NCBI GenBank assembly: GCA_013151055.1
Contig: JAADIZ010000054.1
Coordinates: forward strand, 1 to 42,677
Source: Campylobacterota bacterium
GTDB taxonomy: Bacteria; Campylobacterota; Campylobacteria; Campylobacterales; Sulfurospirillaceae
Reading direction: 5' to 3'
DNA length: 42,677 nt
The notes under the pieces were generated by a model. The model did not search any database. It was not told where the DNA came from and saw only the letters and a list, made by a program, of their open reading frames with translations. Positions 7,170 through 16,605 of this stretch are shown one piece after another (the first letter of the stretch is position 1; each line of letters opens with the position of its first letter). A program made the position numbers and the translations under genes.

Positions 7170-7785
7170 AAGTATCGAATCAACCCACCTCTATCTTATT
7201 GATGAAATTAAAAAAGGAAATATAAAAGAGCCTACTTTGATTGGAGCTGATTTTCAAACCAATGGAATTGGCAGTAGAGGAAATTTGTGGCAGAGTCAAA
7301 TCGGCAATCTTTTTTTCTCATTTTGTGTAGAAGAGAAACACTTGCCCAAAGATTTGCAATTAGCATCAATTTCTATATATTTTGCATATCTCATGAAAGA
7401 AGTTTTGAGCTCATTTGACTCGAAAACTTGGCTTAAATGGCCAAATGATTTTTATTTAGAAAACAGAAAAATTGGCGGCGTAATAACAACAAAAATTGGC
7501 GATAAAATTATTGGTTCAATGGGTTTAAATATCGTCGAATCCCCCCGAGAGTTCGGCATTTTAGATGTATATGTAGAACCAAAAAAATTAACTGAGAGAT
7601 TTTTGGAAAATTTAGAAAAAAAATTATCATGGAAGCAAGTTTTTAGTAAGTATAAGATAGACTTTCAAAATAGTAAAGATTATTTTTGTCACTTGGGCGG
7701 TGAATTAAAGTCTTTGTCACAAGCAAAATTGTGCGAAGATGGCTCCATAGAATTAGACAAAAGAAGGGTGTACAGTTTAAGATGA
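7150..7785 (+). CDS. birA: biotin-[acetyl-CoA-carboxylase] ligase
   Basis: Attaches biotin to the acetyl-CoA carboxylase carrier protein. The 211-aa protein is the short, catalytic-only class with no N-terminal helix-turn-helix, so it should not repress transcription. Recognisable parts are SIESTHLYL at the N-terminus, QTNGIGSRGNLWQS (the biotinyl-AMP loop), and LKWPNDFYLENRKIGGV with the catalytic Lys. The best start is a TTG at 7150 inside the fmt end, behind an AGG; no ATG or GTG lies near. The stop overlaps the parA ATG as ATGA. Confidence 0.9.
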   Translation: MVVNWFRSIESTHLYLIDEIKKGNIKEPTLIGADFQTNGIGSRGNLWQSQIGNLFFSFCVEEKHLPKDLQLASISIYFAYLMKEVLSSFDSKTWLKWPNDFYLENRKIGGVITTKIGDKIIGSMGLNIVESPREFGILDVYVEPKKLTERFLENLEKKLSWKQVFSKYKIDFQNSKDYFCHLGGELKSLSQAKLCEDGSIELDKRRVYSLR

Positions 7786-8567
7786 GTGAAATTATAACTA
7801 TAGCAAATCAAAAAGGTGGCGTTGGTAAAACAACGACAGCTGTTAACTTGGCGGCTTCTTTAGCTGTTGCAGAAAAGAGAGTTCTTCTAGTAGATATAGA
7901 TCCTCAATCAAATGCAACAACAGGACTCGGTTTTCACAGAAGTGATTATGAGTACAATATATATCATGTTCTAATAGGCAGAAAAAAACTATCCCAAGTA
8001 ATACTTGAAACTTCGTTGCCAACTCTGCATTTAGCACCTTCAAACATAGGATTGGTTGGTGTTGAAAAAGAGTTTTATGATGTAAAGACCAAGGGTAGAG
8101 AAGTAATTTTGAAAGATAAGATTTCTGAAGTGAAAGATAAATATGATTACATAATCATAGATTCACCACCAGCACTCGGCAGCATAACTATAAACGCACT
8201 CAGTGCTTCAAATTCTGTTATCATTCCAATACAGTGTGAATTTTATGCACTAGAGGGTTTAGCTCAGTTATTAAATACAGTAAAACTAATCAAAAAAACA
8301 ATCAATCCAAAATTAGAGATTAAAGGTTTTCTTCCAACTATGTATAGCACGCAAAACAATCTTTCAAGACAAGTTTTTGCGGATCTGAAGCAACATTTTA
8401 AAAGTAAGCTATTTTTAGACAAACAAACTTCATCTTATGTTGTCATTCCAAGAAATGTAAAATTAGCAGAATCGCCAAGTTTTGGAAAACCAATAATACT
8501 ATATGATATAAAATCAGCAGGTTCAAAGGCCTATCAAAATTTAGCAAATTCGATTTTAGCAAGTTAG
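7782..8567 (+). CDS. parA: chromosome-partitioning ATPase ParA (Soj)
   Basis: A 261-aa deviant-Walker ATPase for chromosome-origin segregation with ParB. It begins MSEIITIANQKGGVGKTTTA, with the Walker A KGGVGKTT at 11-18 carrying the signature first lysine. DIDPQSNATTG and IIDSPPALG follow. Its short N-terminus, without a helix-turn-helix, makes it the Soj/chromosomal type. I start it at the ATG at 7782, which overlaps the birA stop; the upstream in-frame extension lies inside birA. It is separated from parB by 279 bp that hold three copies of the repeat. Confidence 0.96.
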   Translation: MSEIITIANQKGGVGKTTTAVNLAASLAVAEKRVLLVDIDPQSNATTGLGFHRSDYEYNIYHVLIGRKKLSQVILETSLPTLHLAPSNIGLVGVEKEFYDVKTKGREVILKDKISEVKDKYDYIIIDSPPALGSITINALSASNSVIIPIQCEFYALEGLAQLLNTVKLIKKTINPKLEIKGFLPTMYSTQNNLSRQVFADLKQHFKSKLFLDKQTSSYVVIPRNVKLAESPSFGKPIILYDIKSAGSKAYQNLANSILAS

Positions 8568-8654
8568 AAAAAGCCAAATGACATATTTTGCAAAAGCGAT
8601 AATAAATAAAGAATTTCAAGGCGACAGCCTTAGCAATAGGGCGAGGAATTTTTT

Positions 8655-8690
8655 ATGGGCTTTGCCCTTAAAAAAGGGGACATAAAATGA
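8655..8690 (+). CDS. candidate 11-codon leader ORF in repeat unit R3
   Basis: ATG 8655 behind GAGG encodes MGFALKKGDIK and ends TGA 8688-8690, overlapping the next ATG at 8687. An in-frame TAG just upstream prevents extension. Identical in sequence to the other four copies. Translation is unproven. Confidence 0.35.
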   Translation: MGFALKKGDIK

Positions 8691-8770
8691 AATTACAGAG
8701 CACCAGCTCGTGCTTTAGTCGCGAGGAATTTTTTATGGGCTTTGCCCTTAAAAAAGGGGACATAAAATGA
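8687..8770 (+). CDS. candidate 27-codon mini-ORF, first of a coupled pair before parB
   Basis: From the ATG of R3 the frame stays open through R4: MKLQSTSSCF, then SREEFF, then the shared MGFALKKGDIK, with TGA at 8768-8770 overlapping the next ATG at 8767. A Shine-Dalgarno-like GGGGA precedes the ATG by 6 bases. The internal ATG at 8735 (behind GAGG) is an alternative start. There are no known homologues that I recognise. It could be a leader peptide or a by-product of a structured repeat. Confidence 0.4.
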   Translation: MKLQSTSSCFSREEFFMGFALKKGDIK

Positions 8771-8850
8771 AATTGCAGAGCGCTAGCTCGTGCTTTAGTC
8801 GCGAGGAATTTTTTATGGGCTTTGCCCTTAAAAAAGGGGACATAAAATGA
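8767..8850 (+). CDS. candidate 27-codon mini-ORF coupled to parB
   Basis: Second copy of the 27-codon ORF, differing from the first by one residue (Ala for Thr at position 6) and one silent Leu codon. TGA at 8848-8850 overlaps the parB ATG at 8847 as ATGA. With the previous ORF it forms a chain of start/stop overlaps leading into parB. An internal start at 8815 would give the 11-aa form. Confidence 0.4.
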   Translation: MKLQSASSCFSREEFFMGFALKKGDIK

Positions 8851-9698
8851 AAAAAAAAGCATTGGGACGAGGATTAAGTGCCATCATTGATGATGTTGAA
8901 GAAGCCTATAGACAAGATATAGAATACTCTAATGACTTAGTTAGGGAGGTAGATATACAATTAATCTCTCCAAATCCATATCAACCAAGAACTTATTTTA
9001 ATGAAGAAGCTTTAAATGAGCTGAGTCAATCTATTAAGAAACATGGACTCCTTCAGCCAATCATTGTTATACAAAAAGATGATGGGTATATGCTCCTTGC
9101 AGGAGAAAGAAGACTAAGAGCTACAAAATTAGCAGGAATGACTAGAATCAAGGCAATTATTGCTGACATTGAATCTAAAAATCTAAGAGAACTTGCATTA
9201 ATAGAAAATATACAACGAGAAGATCTAAATCCAATAGAACTTGCTATTTCTTATAAAGAATTAATAGAAGAGTACAGCATAACTCAAGATGGATTGTCCG
9301 AAATTATTCATAAAAGCAGAACACAAATCACAAATACTATTCGACTTCTTGGTTTAAACAATAAAACAAAAGAGTATTTATCTAATGGAAAGATTTCCCA
9401 AGGTCATGCTAAAGTGATAGTCGGGCTTGCTCAAGAAGATGAAATTAGTGTTGTAAATACAATCTTAGGTCAAAAATTGAGTGTGAGAGATACGGAAGCA
9501 TTAGTAAAGAGAATAAAAGCCAATACAAATGAACCTAAGCATAAAATTAAAGTACCAAATCCACTAGAAGAAGATATAAAAAGCATAAAGATAAAACTAA
9601 TGGAGCTAGGTTTTAAAAGTAAAATCAATAAAAATAGTATAACAATCGTTTTTGACAATAAAGATAAAATAGAAGAGTTCTTTACTAAACTATCATAG
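8847..9698 (+). CDS. parB: chromosome-partitioning protein ParB (Spo0J)
   Basis: A 283-aa centromere-binding CTPase that loads on parS and works with ParA. The N-terminus MKKKALGRGLSAII is the ParA-interaction motif. The ParB nuclease-like/CTP domain has PNPYQPR (42-48), LLAGERRLRA (83-92) and ENIQREDLNPIE (120-131). A helix-turn-helix follows (KSRTQITNTIRLL), then a C-terminal dimerisation domain. The ATG and its GGGGA ribosome site come from the last repeat unit. A run of nine A follows the ATG. No parS-like 16-mer was noticed nearby. Confidence 0.96.
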   Translation: MKKKALGRGLSAIIDDVEEAYRQDIEYSNDLVREVDIQLISPNPYQPRTYFNEEALNELSQSIKKHGLLQPIIVIQKDDGYMLLAGERRLRATKLAGMTRIKAIIADIESKNLRELALIENIQREDLNPIELAISYKELIEEYSITQDGLSEIIHKSRTQITNTIRLLGLNNKTKEYLSNGKISQGHAKVIVGLAQEDEISVVNTILGQKLSVRDTEALVKRIKANTNEPKHKIKVPNPLEEDIKSIKIKLMELGFKSKINKNSITIVFDNKDKIEEFFTKLS

Positions 9699-9706
9699 TC
9701 CATTTT

Positions 9707-9730
9707 ACTTATTATAATAAGTTTTTATTT
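9707..9730 (+). terminator. probable weak terminator after parB
   Basis: The perfect 16-bp palindrome ACTTATTATAATAAGT (9707-9722) lies 8 bp after the parB stop and is followed by the T-rich TTTTATTT. The stem is all A-T except one C-G pair per arm, so it is weak, but its position between parB and the atp promoter fits a terminator. Confidence 0.45.
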
Positions 9731-9775
9731 CTTTTCACCAAAATATTTACATTAAGCTGATGATGAGTATAAACA

Positions 9776-9784
9776 TGGTAAAAT
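9776..9784 (+). promoter_or_regulatory. extended -10 promoter of the ATP synthase operon
   Basis: TGG-TAAAAT (TGn plus a -10 hexamer) lies 50 bp before atpF'. The same TGn-TAAAAT form recurs before pal. No convincing -35 hexamer is visible. A second candidate, TACAAT near 9807, is closer to the gene. Confidence 0.45.
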
Positions 9785-9834
9785 CTACAGTTTTTAATTT
9801 CAAGTACAATATATTCGAATAAAGGAGCAAAAAT

Positions 9835-10257
9835 ATGTTAGATATTATACCAGCACTTTTAGTAGTTACTGGTGTCGTTTTTTTGGTTTTAATGGTTGCG
9901 TTAAACAAAATTTTATATAAGCCGCTTTTAAATTTTATGGACAATAGGGATAAATCCATAGCTAAAGATTTAGAAGATGCAGGTAAAAATAGCCATGATG
10001 TTTTGGCCTATAAACAAAAAGCTGAGAAAATTATTTTAGACGCAAGACATAAGTCGCATCAAATCAAAGATTCAGCCTTAAATAGTGTTAGGGAACTTGC
10101 TTCGCAGAAAGTAGAAGCTAAGAAAAGTAAATTAGAAGAAGAGTATAACAAATTTGCAAAAGAGTTAAAAATACAACGAGAAGAATTTAGAATTGCATTG
10201 CTAAAAAAGATGCCTATTATAAGAGACAGTGTTTCTGTAAAATTAAGTCAGGCATAG
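9835..10257 (+). CDS. atpF': ATP synthase subunit b' (FoF1 peripheral stalk)
   Basis: A 140-aa protein with one N-terminal membrane segment (about 5-27, IIPALLVVTGVVFLVLMVAL), the motif YKPLLNFMDNRDKSI, then a charged helical coil. It forms the peripheral stalk with b. The paired b'/b organisation is standard in Campylobacterota, cyanobacteria and phototrophic alphaproteobacteria. AAAGGAG lies before the ATG. First gene of the atp operon and 10 bp from atpF. Confidence 0.92.
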   Translation: MLDIIPALLVVTGVVFLVLMVALNKILYKPLLNFMDNRDKSIAKDLEDAGKNSHDVLAYKQKAEKIILDARHKSHQIKDSALNSVRELASQKVEAKKSKLEEEYNKFAKELKIQREEFRIALLKKMPIIRDSVSVKLSQA

Positions 10258-10267
10258 GAGAAAAATA

Positions 10268-10789
10268 ATGAAAAAGTTATATATAATTTTATTGCTTATT
10301 CTACCAGCAATTTTATTTGCATCTAGTGCTGAAGGTGCTGAGCATAGTACAGATATAATACCAAGAACAATCAACTTCATTATTTTTGCAGCTATAATAT
10401 ATTATTTAGCAGCAAAACCTATAAAAGATTTTTTTGTGAGCAGAAGCGTTGGTGTTGCGGATAAGTTAAATCTAATTCAAGAGAAACTTAAAACTACAAA
10501 CAGACAAAAAGAAGAAGCTAAGCAACTCGTACAAAAAGCCAAGGTAAAAGCAAAAAGTATCTTGGAAATTGCAGATGAAGAGATTCAATTGCAGAAAATT
10601 AAAATAGAAGAAGATTTGGAACAAGAGATTGAGTATCTTAACAAAGCTTTTGAAGATTTTACAAATATAGAGAGAAGAAAGATGACTAGAGAAGTGATAT
10701 CTGAAGTATTAGATGCCGTTTTTGAAGATGGAAATCTCTCTTTGAAAAAAGATGAGCTTCTTGATATAGTATTGAAAAAGGTTGCGTAG
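10268..10789 (+). CDS. atpF: ATP synthase subunit b
   Basis: A 173-aa b subunit. A signal-peptide-like stretch (1-18, KKLYIILLLILPAILFAS) comes before the usual membrane anchor (about 33-50, FIIFAAIIYYLAAKPIKDFF). A long charged coiled coil follows (about 60-150) that reaches F1. The extra N-terminal hydrophobic segment is longer than in E. coli AtpF and may be cleaved. The stop is directly followed by the atpH ATG. Confidence 0.92.
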   Translation: MKKLYIILLLILPAILFASSAEGAEHSTDIIPRTINFIIFAAIIYYLAAKPIKDFFVSRSVGVADKLNLIQEKLKTTNRQKEEAKQLVQKAKVKAKSILEIADEEIQLQKIKIEEDLEQEIEYLNKAFEDFTNIERRKMTREVISEVLDAVFEDGNLSLKKDELLDIVLKKVA

Positions 10790-11320
10790 ATGAGTAATCT
10801 AATAGCTAAAAAATATGTAAATGCTTTAATAAATAGTTGTAATGACAAAGAATTAAATGAATTTTATAAAGAGTTAAGTGACCTGTCACTTGTGTATGCT
10901 GAGGAAAAATTTATGAATATAATTTTATCTCCTGATATAAAAAATATTGACAAAGAGAATTTTATTATATCTTTAGTCAATGATAAAAGTAAAAAATTTG
11001 TCAATTTTTTAAGACTCTTAGGTGAAAATGATAGACTTGAATTGGTGCCTTTCATATGTGATGAACTTCGATATCAAGTGGCAGTTAAAAACAATAAATT
11101 TAGCGGTACAATCATGAGCGATTTTAAGATAACCAAAGCAAAAATTAAAACATTAGAAGAGAGTTTTAGTAGAAAATTTAATTCAGCTATAAAATTGGAA
11201 AAATCAGATGAAGTATATCCTGGAGTTAAAGTTGAAATAGATGATTTAGGCGTAGAAGTAAGCTTTTCGCTAGAGCGATTAAAAGTACAAATGTCTGAGC
11301 ACATTTTAAAAGCAATATAA
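10790..11320 (+). CDS. atpH: ATP synthase subunit delta
   Basis: A 176-aa delta (OSCP) subunit linking F1 to the peripheral stalk. It begins MSNLIAKKYVNALI, matching the IAxxYAxAL start of the family, and ends with the conserved VKVEIDDLGVEVSFSLERLK segment. Length is normal. It abuts atpF with no spacer and precedes atpA by 30 bp. Confidence 0.93.
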   Translation: MSNLIAKKYVNALINSCNDKELNEFYKELSDLSLVYAEEKFMNIILSPDIKNIDKENFIISLVNDKSKKFVNFLRLLGENDRLELVPFICDELRYQVAVKNNKFSGTIMSDFKITKAKIKTLEESFSRKFNSAIKLEKSDEVYPGVKVEIDDLGVEVSFSLERLKVQMSEHILKAI

Positions 11321-11350
11321 ATAATAATAAAAGAAGTTAAGGAGTAATTT

Positions 11351-12868
11351 GTGGGAGCAAAAATGAAAGCTGATGAAATCAGTTCGATTATCCAAGAAAG
11401 AATAGAAAATTTTGAGTTAAATGTAGATGTTGAGGAGACTGGAAAAGTTATATCAATAGCTGATGGTGTTACAAATGTTTATGGACTCAAAAATGTTATG
11501 GCTGGTGAAATGGTCGAATTTGAAGATGGTGAAAAAGGAATGGCTCTTAACCTTGAAGAATCAAGTGTTGGTGTTGTTGTTCTTGGCAATGGAGCTGAGA
11601 TAAAAGAAGGAACATCAGTAAAAAGATTAGGTAAACTTCTTCGTGTCCCTGTTGGCGATGCTATGATTGGTCGTGTTGTTAATCCTCTTGGTGAGCCAAT
11701 AGATGGAAAAGGTCCAATTGAGACCACACAAACAAGATTTGTTGAAGAAAAAGCATTGGGCATCATGGCTAGAAAATCAGTTCATGAGCCTTTGCAAACT
11801 GGTATCAAAGCTATTGACGCTCTTGTTCCTATTGGTAGAGGTCAAAGAGAGTTGATTATCGGTGATAGACAAACTGGTAAAACTACTATTGCTATCGATA
11901 CAATCATAAACCAAAAAGGTCAAGATGTTGTATGTATATATGTAGCAATCGGACAAAAACAATCAACCGTAGCTCAAGTTGTTAAAAAATTAGAAGAACA
12001 CGGTGCTATGGAATATACAATAATAGTATCTGCTGGTGCATCTGATTCTGCAACACTTCAATACCTAGCTCCTTATGCAGGAGTAAGTATGGGTGAATAT
12101 TTTAGAGATAATTCTAGACATGGCTTGATTGTGTATGATGATTTAAGTAAACATGCGGTTGCTTATCGTGAAATGTCACTGATTTTAAGAAGACCTCCTG
12201 GTCGTGAAGCATATCCTGGTGATGTTTTTTATCTTCATTCAAGACTTCTTGAACGAGCTGCAAAACTTAATGATGAATTAGGTGCTGGTAGTTTGACTGC
12301 CCTCCCTATCATCGAAACACAAGCTGGAGATGTTTCAGCTTATATTCCTACAAATGTTATTTCTATTACAGATGGACAAATTTTCTTGGAATCAGATTTA
12401 TTTAACTCTGGAATTAGACCAGCTATCAATGTTGGACTTTCTGTTTCTCGTGTTGGTGGAGCTGCTCAAATAAAAGCTACAAAACAAGTAGCAGGAACTC
12501 TAAGACTTGATTTGGCTCAGTATCGTGAGCTTCAAGCTTTTGCACAATTTGCAAGTGATTTGGATGAATTAAGTAGGAACCAACTTGAGCGAGGTCAGAG
12601 AATGGTGGAAATTTTGAAACAACCTCCATATTCACCACTTCCAGTCGAAAAACAAGTTGTTATTATATATGCTGGTGCAAAAGGGTACCTTGATGATATT
12701 GATGTTAGTTTAGTTACAAAATTTGAAGCTGAATTTTATCCGTTTATCGAAGCAGAATATCCTCAAATACTTGAACAAATAAGAACAAAAAAAGTAGTTG
12801 ATAAAGATATGGAAGAGTTGCTTGGAACAGCAATAAACCAATTTAAAGCAACAGTTGAATTGGAATAA
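11351..12868 (+). CDS. atpA: ATP synthase subunit alpha
   Basis: A 505-aa F1 alpha subunit (non-catalytic nucleotide site). The Walker A is [13 protein letters not shown], followed by the alpha signature [18 protein letters not shown] keep the GTG start at 11351: AAGGAG precedes it by 6 bases, and the product start [14 protein letters not shown] aligns with relatives that start MxAK. An ATG four codons in is the alternative. Confidence 0.97.
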   Translation: MGAKMKADEISSIIQERIENFELNVDVEETGKVISIADGVTNVYGLKNVMAGEMVEFEDGEKGMALNLEESSVGVVVLGNGAEIKEGTSVKRLGKLLRVPVGDAMIGRVVNPLGEPIDGKGPIETTQTRFVEEKALGIMARKSVHEPLQTGIKAIDALVPIGRGQRELIIGDRQTGKTTIAIDTIINQKGQDVVCIYVAIGQKQSTVAQVVKKLEEHGAMEYTIIVSAGASDSATLQYLAPYAGVSMGEYFRDNSRHGLIVYDDLSKHAVAYREMSLILRRPPGREAYPGDVFYLHSRLLERAAKLNDELGAGSLTALPIIETQAGDVSAYIPTNVISITDGQIFLESDLFNSGIRPAINVGLSVSRVGGAAQIKATKQVAGTLRLDLAQYRELQAFAQFASDLDELSRNQLERGQRMVEILKQPPYSPLPVEKQVVIIYAGAKGYLDDIDVSLVTKFEAEFYPFIEAEYPQILEQIRTKKVVDKDMEELLGTAINQFKATVELE

Positions 12869-12877
12869 GGATAAGCT

Positions 12878-13762
12878 ATGGCAAATCTTAAAGAGATAAA
12901 AAGAAAGATTAAAAGTGTAGAAAACACTAAGAAAACAACTAGAGCGATGAAGCTAGTTTCTACTGCAAAGTTGAGACGAGCAGAAATGGCAGCTAGAAAA
13001 TCAAAAGTGTATGCACAAAAAATTAATGAAGTTTTATCTGATATTGCTCAAAAAATCAATCAATACAAAATTGGTGGAATTGACAGTCGTTATTTTGATT
13101 TAAAAGATACTATTGATAAAGTAGATATAGTTTTTGTTACAGCAGATAAAGGGCTATGCGGCGGTTTTAATATACAAACTATCAAACAAGTGCAAATACT
13201 GATGCAAGAGTATAAAGATAAAAAAATCAAAGTAAGATTAAGAGCAGTTGGCAGAAAAGGTGTTGATTTTTTCAGATTTCAAGGAGTCGAGCTTTTAAGT
13301 AGTAATATTGGCGTTAGCTCATCACCTGATTATGAAAAAGCACAAGAAATTATAAATAAAGCAATTGTCGATTTTGAAAATGGGGTGACCGATAAAGTTA
13401 TTCTTATTCATAATGGCTACAAAAATATGATTTCTCAAGAATTAAAAGTTGTTGATATGGTTCCTATTGAAGAACCAAAATCGACTCAAAATGAATCTTT
13501 GTCATTGATGGAGCTAGAGCCAGCAGAAGATGAAACTATCTTAAATTCTTTAATGAAAAAATATTTTGAATACAACATGTACTATGCTTTAATAGATTCA
13601 CTTGCAGCTGAGCATAGTGCTAGAATGCAAGCAATGGAAAATGCAACAAATAATGCAAGTGATAGAGTTCACAAGTTAACACTAGCTTATAATAAAGCTA
13701 GACAAGAGTCAATAACTACTGAATTGATAGAGATCATCAGTGGTGTTGAGTCTATGAAATAA
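12878..13762 (+). CDS. atpG: ATP synthase subunit gamma
   Basis: A 294-aa central-stalk subunit. The N-terminus [35 protein letters not shown] and the C-terminal [18 protein letters not shown] are the two coiled-coil helices that rotate inside alpha3-beta3. [14 protein letters not shown] marks the central Rossmann-like domain. It lies 9 bp after atpA. Confidence 0.96.
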   Translation: MANLKEIKRKIKSVENTKKTTRAMKLVSTAKLRRAEMAARKSKVYAQKINEVLSDIAQKINQYKIGGIDSRYFDLKDTIDKVDIVFVTADKGLCGGFNIQTIKQVQILMQEYKDKKIKVRLRAVGRKGVDFFRFQGVELLSSNIGVSSSPDYEKAQEIINKAIVDFENGVTDKVILIHNGYKNMISQELKVVDMVPIEEPKSTQNESLSLMELEPAEDETILNSLMKKYFEYNMYYALIDSLAAEHSARMQAMENATNNASDRVHKLTLAYNKARQESITTELIEIISGVESMK

Positions 13763-13776
13763 TCGTTTAAAAATAA

Positions 13777-15198
<1,422 letters not shown>

Positions 15199-15218
15199 GC
15201 TTTTAATAAGGTAATATT

Positions 15219-15614
15219 ATGGAAACATTGAAATTAGAAATTGTTACACCAGATGGTCAAATATATTGCAATGATGTAAAAACTGTTACTCTGCCAGGAA
15301 GCGAGGGTGAATTTGGAGTTCTCCCTCGTCATGCTTCTTTGGTATCGTTGTTAAAAGCTGGAATTATAGATATTGAATTGACTAATGGCGAGCATGAATT
15401 GGTTGCTGTTGACTGGGGTCATGCCGAGGTGGATGAAGCAAAAGTTACTGTTTTGGCCGATGGTGCAGTTGCAATTGTTGGAGAAAATGAAAGTGCAATT
15501 GCAGATGCGATTGAGAAAGCTAAAAAACTTATCGAAAGTATCAGTGATTCTGATGTTGCCATTGCTATGGCAGAAGCGAAGATAGATTTTATTGTAAAAC
15601 AAAGAAAATACTAA
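15219..15614 (+). CDS. atpC: ATP synthase subunit epsilon
   Basis: A 131-aa epsilon subunit with the beta-sandwich start LKLEIVTPDGQIYCNDVKTVTLPGSEGEFGVLPRHASLV and a short C-terminal helical hairpin (AIADAIEKAKKLIES). It ends the atp cluster: subunits a and c are not encoded in this window, consistent with their separate loci in Campylobacterota. The exbB-like gene starts 4 bp later, so Tol-Pal genes may be co-transcribed with atp. Confidence 0.94.
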   Translation: METLKLEIVTPDGQIYCNDVKTVTLPGSEGEFGVLPRHASLVSLLKAGIIDIELTNGEHELVAVDWGHAEVDEAKVTVLADGAVAIVGENESAIADAIEKAKKLIESISDSDVAIAMAEAKIDFIVKQRKY

Positions 15615-15617
15615 ATC

Positions 15618-16220
15618 ATGCCAGCCATTGATATCTTAATAAATTATATATCTAGGAGTAGCTTTATCACACTTTTTGTGTTAGTATGGCTTTCTGTCTA
15701 TTTTGTAACTACTTTTAGTGTTTTAATTAGCAGATATTTTTATTTAAATAGCTGGATTAAAACTGAAAAAAACTCGCTAGAATCTATGCTTATGGGTGCT
15801 AAAAATGTTAGAGATGACTCGATATTAAGAAAATGTACGAGTTTGCTAAATACATCAGAGAATCTTTTAAATGTATGCAAAAGTGTTGCACAAAAAAACT
15901 CTACAAATGGATTATGGTTATTGTCCATGATCGCTTCTACATCACCGTTTATCGGATTGTTTGGAACAGTTGTGTCTATATTAGACACCTTTAGTGGTTT
16001 AGGACAAAGCGGAAGTGCATCCCTAGGCGTTATAGCCCCTGCAATTAGTGAAGCACTTGTTGCAACTGCTGCTGGTATTTTTGTGGCAATTCCTGCTTAT
16101 AGTTCACATCTCTTCTTGAAAAGAAAAGCCCTTGAATTATACATGTATATAGATAGAGAAAGTGAACTTATATTATCAAATAAACCAAAGGAAAATAAGG
16201 GTTTAAAGAGTGATGTATGA
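15618..16220 (+). CDS. tolQ: TolQ/ExbB-type proton channel protein
   Basis: A 200-aa inner-membrane protein of the MotA/TolQ/ExbB family with three likely membrane spans (about 17-39, 101-122, 140-163). The second has the conserved TSPFIGLFGTVVSILDTF, and the third AISEALVATAAGIFVAIPA. It forms the motor with the next gene. Neighbours (ExbD-like, TolA-like, TolB, Pal, CpoB) make it the TolQ of a Tol-Pal system, though database names often say ExbB. Confidence 0.9.
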   Translation: MPAIDILINYISRSSFITLFVLVWLSVYFVTTFSVLISRYFYLNSWIKTEKNSLESMLMGAKNVRDDSILRKCTSLLNTSENLLNVCKSVAQKNSTNGLWLLSMIASTSPFIGLFGTVVSILDTFSGLGQSGSASLGVIAPAISEALVATAAGIFVAIPAYSSHLFLKRKALELYMYIDRESELILSNKPKENKGLKSDV

Positions 16221-16602
16221 TTGGGACGATACGCCTGAATTAAATATCACACCTTTGGTTGATATAATGCTAGTTTTGCTAGCAATTCTTATGATTACAA
16301 CTCCAGCTATGGTTTATCAAGAAAAGATAGTTTTACCTGATGGCTCAAAATCCTCAATAGTAAAAAAATTGCCAGAACTAGAGATTAGAATTACTAAAGA
16401 TAGAAAAGTATATATTCAAAAAGACATGTTTTTACTAAAAGAATTTGCTGATAATTTTACTTTGATAAAAAAAAGATTTAGCCCCAATAGTATTGTATAT
16501 ATAAAAGCAGATGAAAATCTTAAATATAGAGATGTGATGCAAGTGTTGAAAAGTGTAAAAGAAGCTGGCTTTACAAAAGTATCCTTAGAAACAAATGGAT
16601 AA
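16213..16602 (+). CDS. tolR: TolR/ExbD-type proton channel protein
   Basis: A 129-aa protein with one N-terminal membrane span. ELNITPLVDIMLVLLAILMI contains Asp17, the proton-carrying Asp of the ExbD/TolR family. A periplasmic domain follows (RITKDRKVYIQ, VYIKADENLKYRDVMQVL). I start at the ATG at 16213, which overlaps the upstream gene by 8 bp; a GTG three bases before is also possible. Together with the preceding gene it energises the TolA-like protein. Confidence 0.9.
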   Translation: MYDWDDTPELNITPLVDIMLVLLAILMITTPAMVYQEKIVLPDGSKSSIVKKLPELEIRITKDRKVYIQKDMFLLKEFADNFTLIKKRFSPNSIVYIKADENLKYRDVMQVLKSVKEAGFTKVSLETNG

Positions 16603-16605
16603 TTT

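Larger units (their letters stand above)
8611..8849 (+). repeat. three-unit tandem repeat ending at the parB start codon
   Basis: Units R3 (about 8611-8689), R4 (8690-8769) and R5 (8770-8849) carry the same 52-bp core as the array before proB, at 8641-8692, 8721-8772 and 8801-8852, without a single mismatch. The step between units is exactly 80 bp. R3 has the same middle segment as R1 (GGCGACAGCCTTAGC then AATAGGGCGAGG). R4 and R5 carry a different middle segment, CAGAGC-N4-AGCTCGTGC, followed by TTTAGTCGCGAGG. The last ATG is the parB start codon. This array fills most of the 279-bp parA-parB gap; the remainder (8568-8610) is AT-rich without features. Confidence 0.94.

Noticed and set aside
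7731-7781. Extended ParA start upstream of 7782
   Set aside because: The extra residues lie inside birA and do not match the ParA N-terminus; MSEIITIANQKGG is the conserved start and overlaps the birA stop as ATGA.
5326-8849. CRISPR array
   Set aside because: The repeats have no unique spacers of regular length, only five copies at two loci, and they end on start codons; no cas genes are present.
8668-8862. A 64-codon minus-strand ORF through the parB repeat array
   Set aside because: It exists only because the 80-bp repeat happens to be open on that strand. It encodes a repeated sequence, overlaps the parB start, and has no ribosome site.
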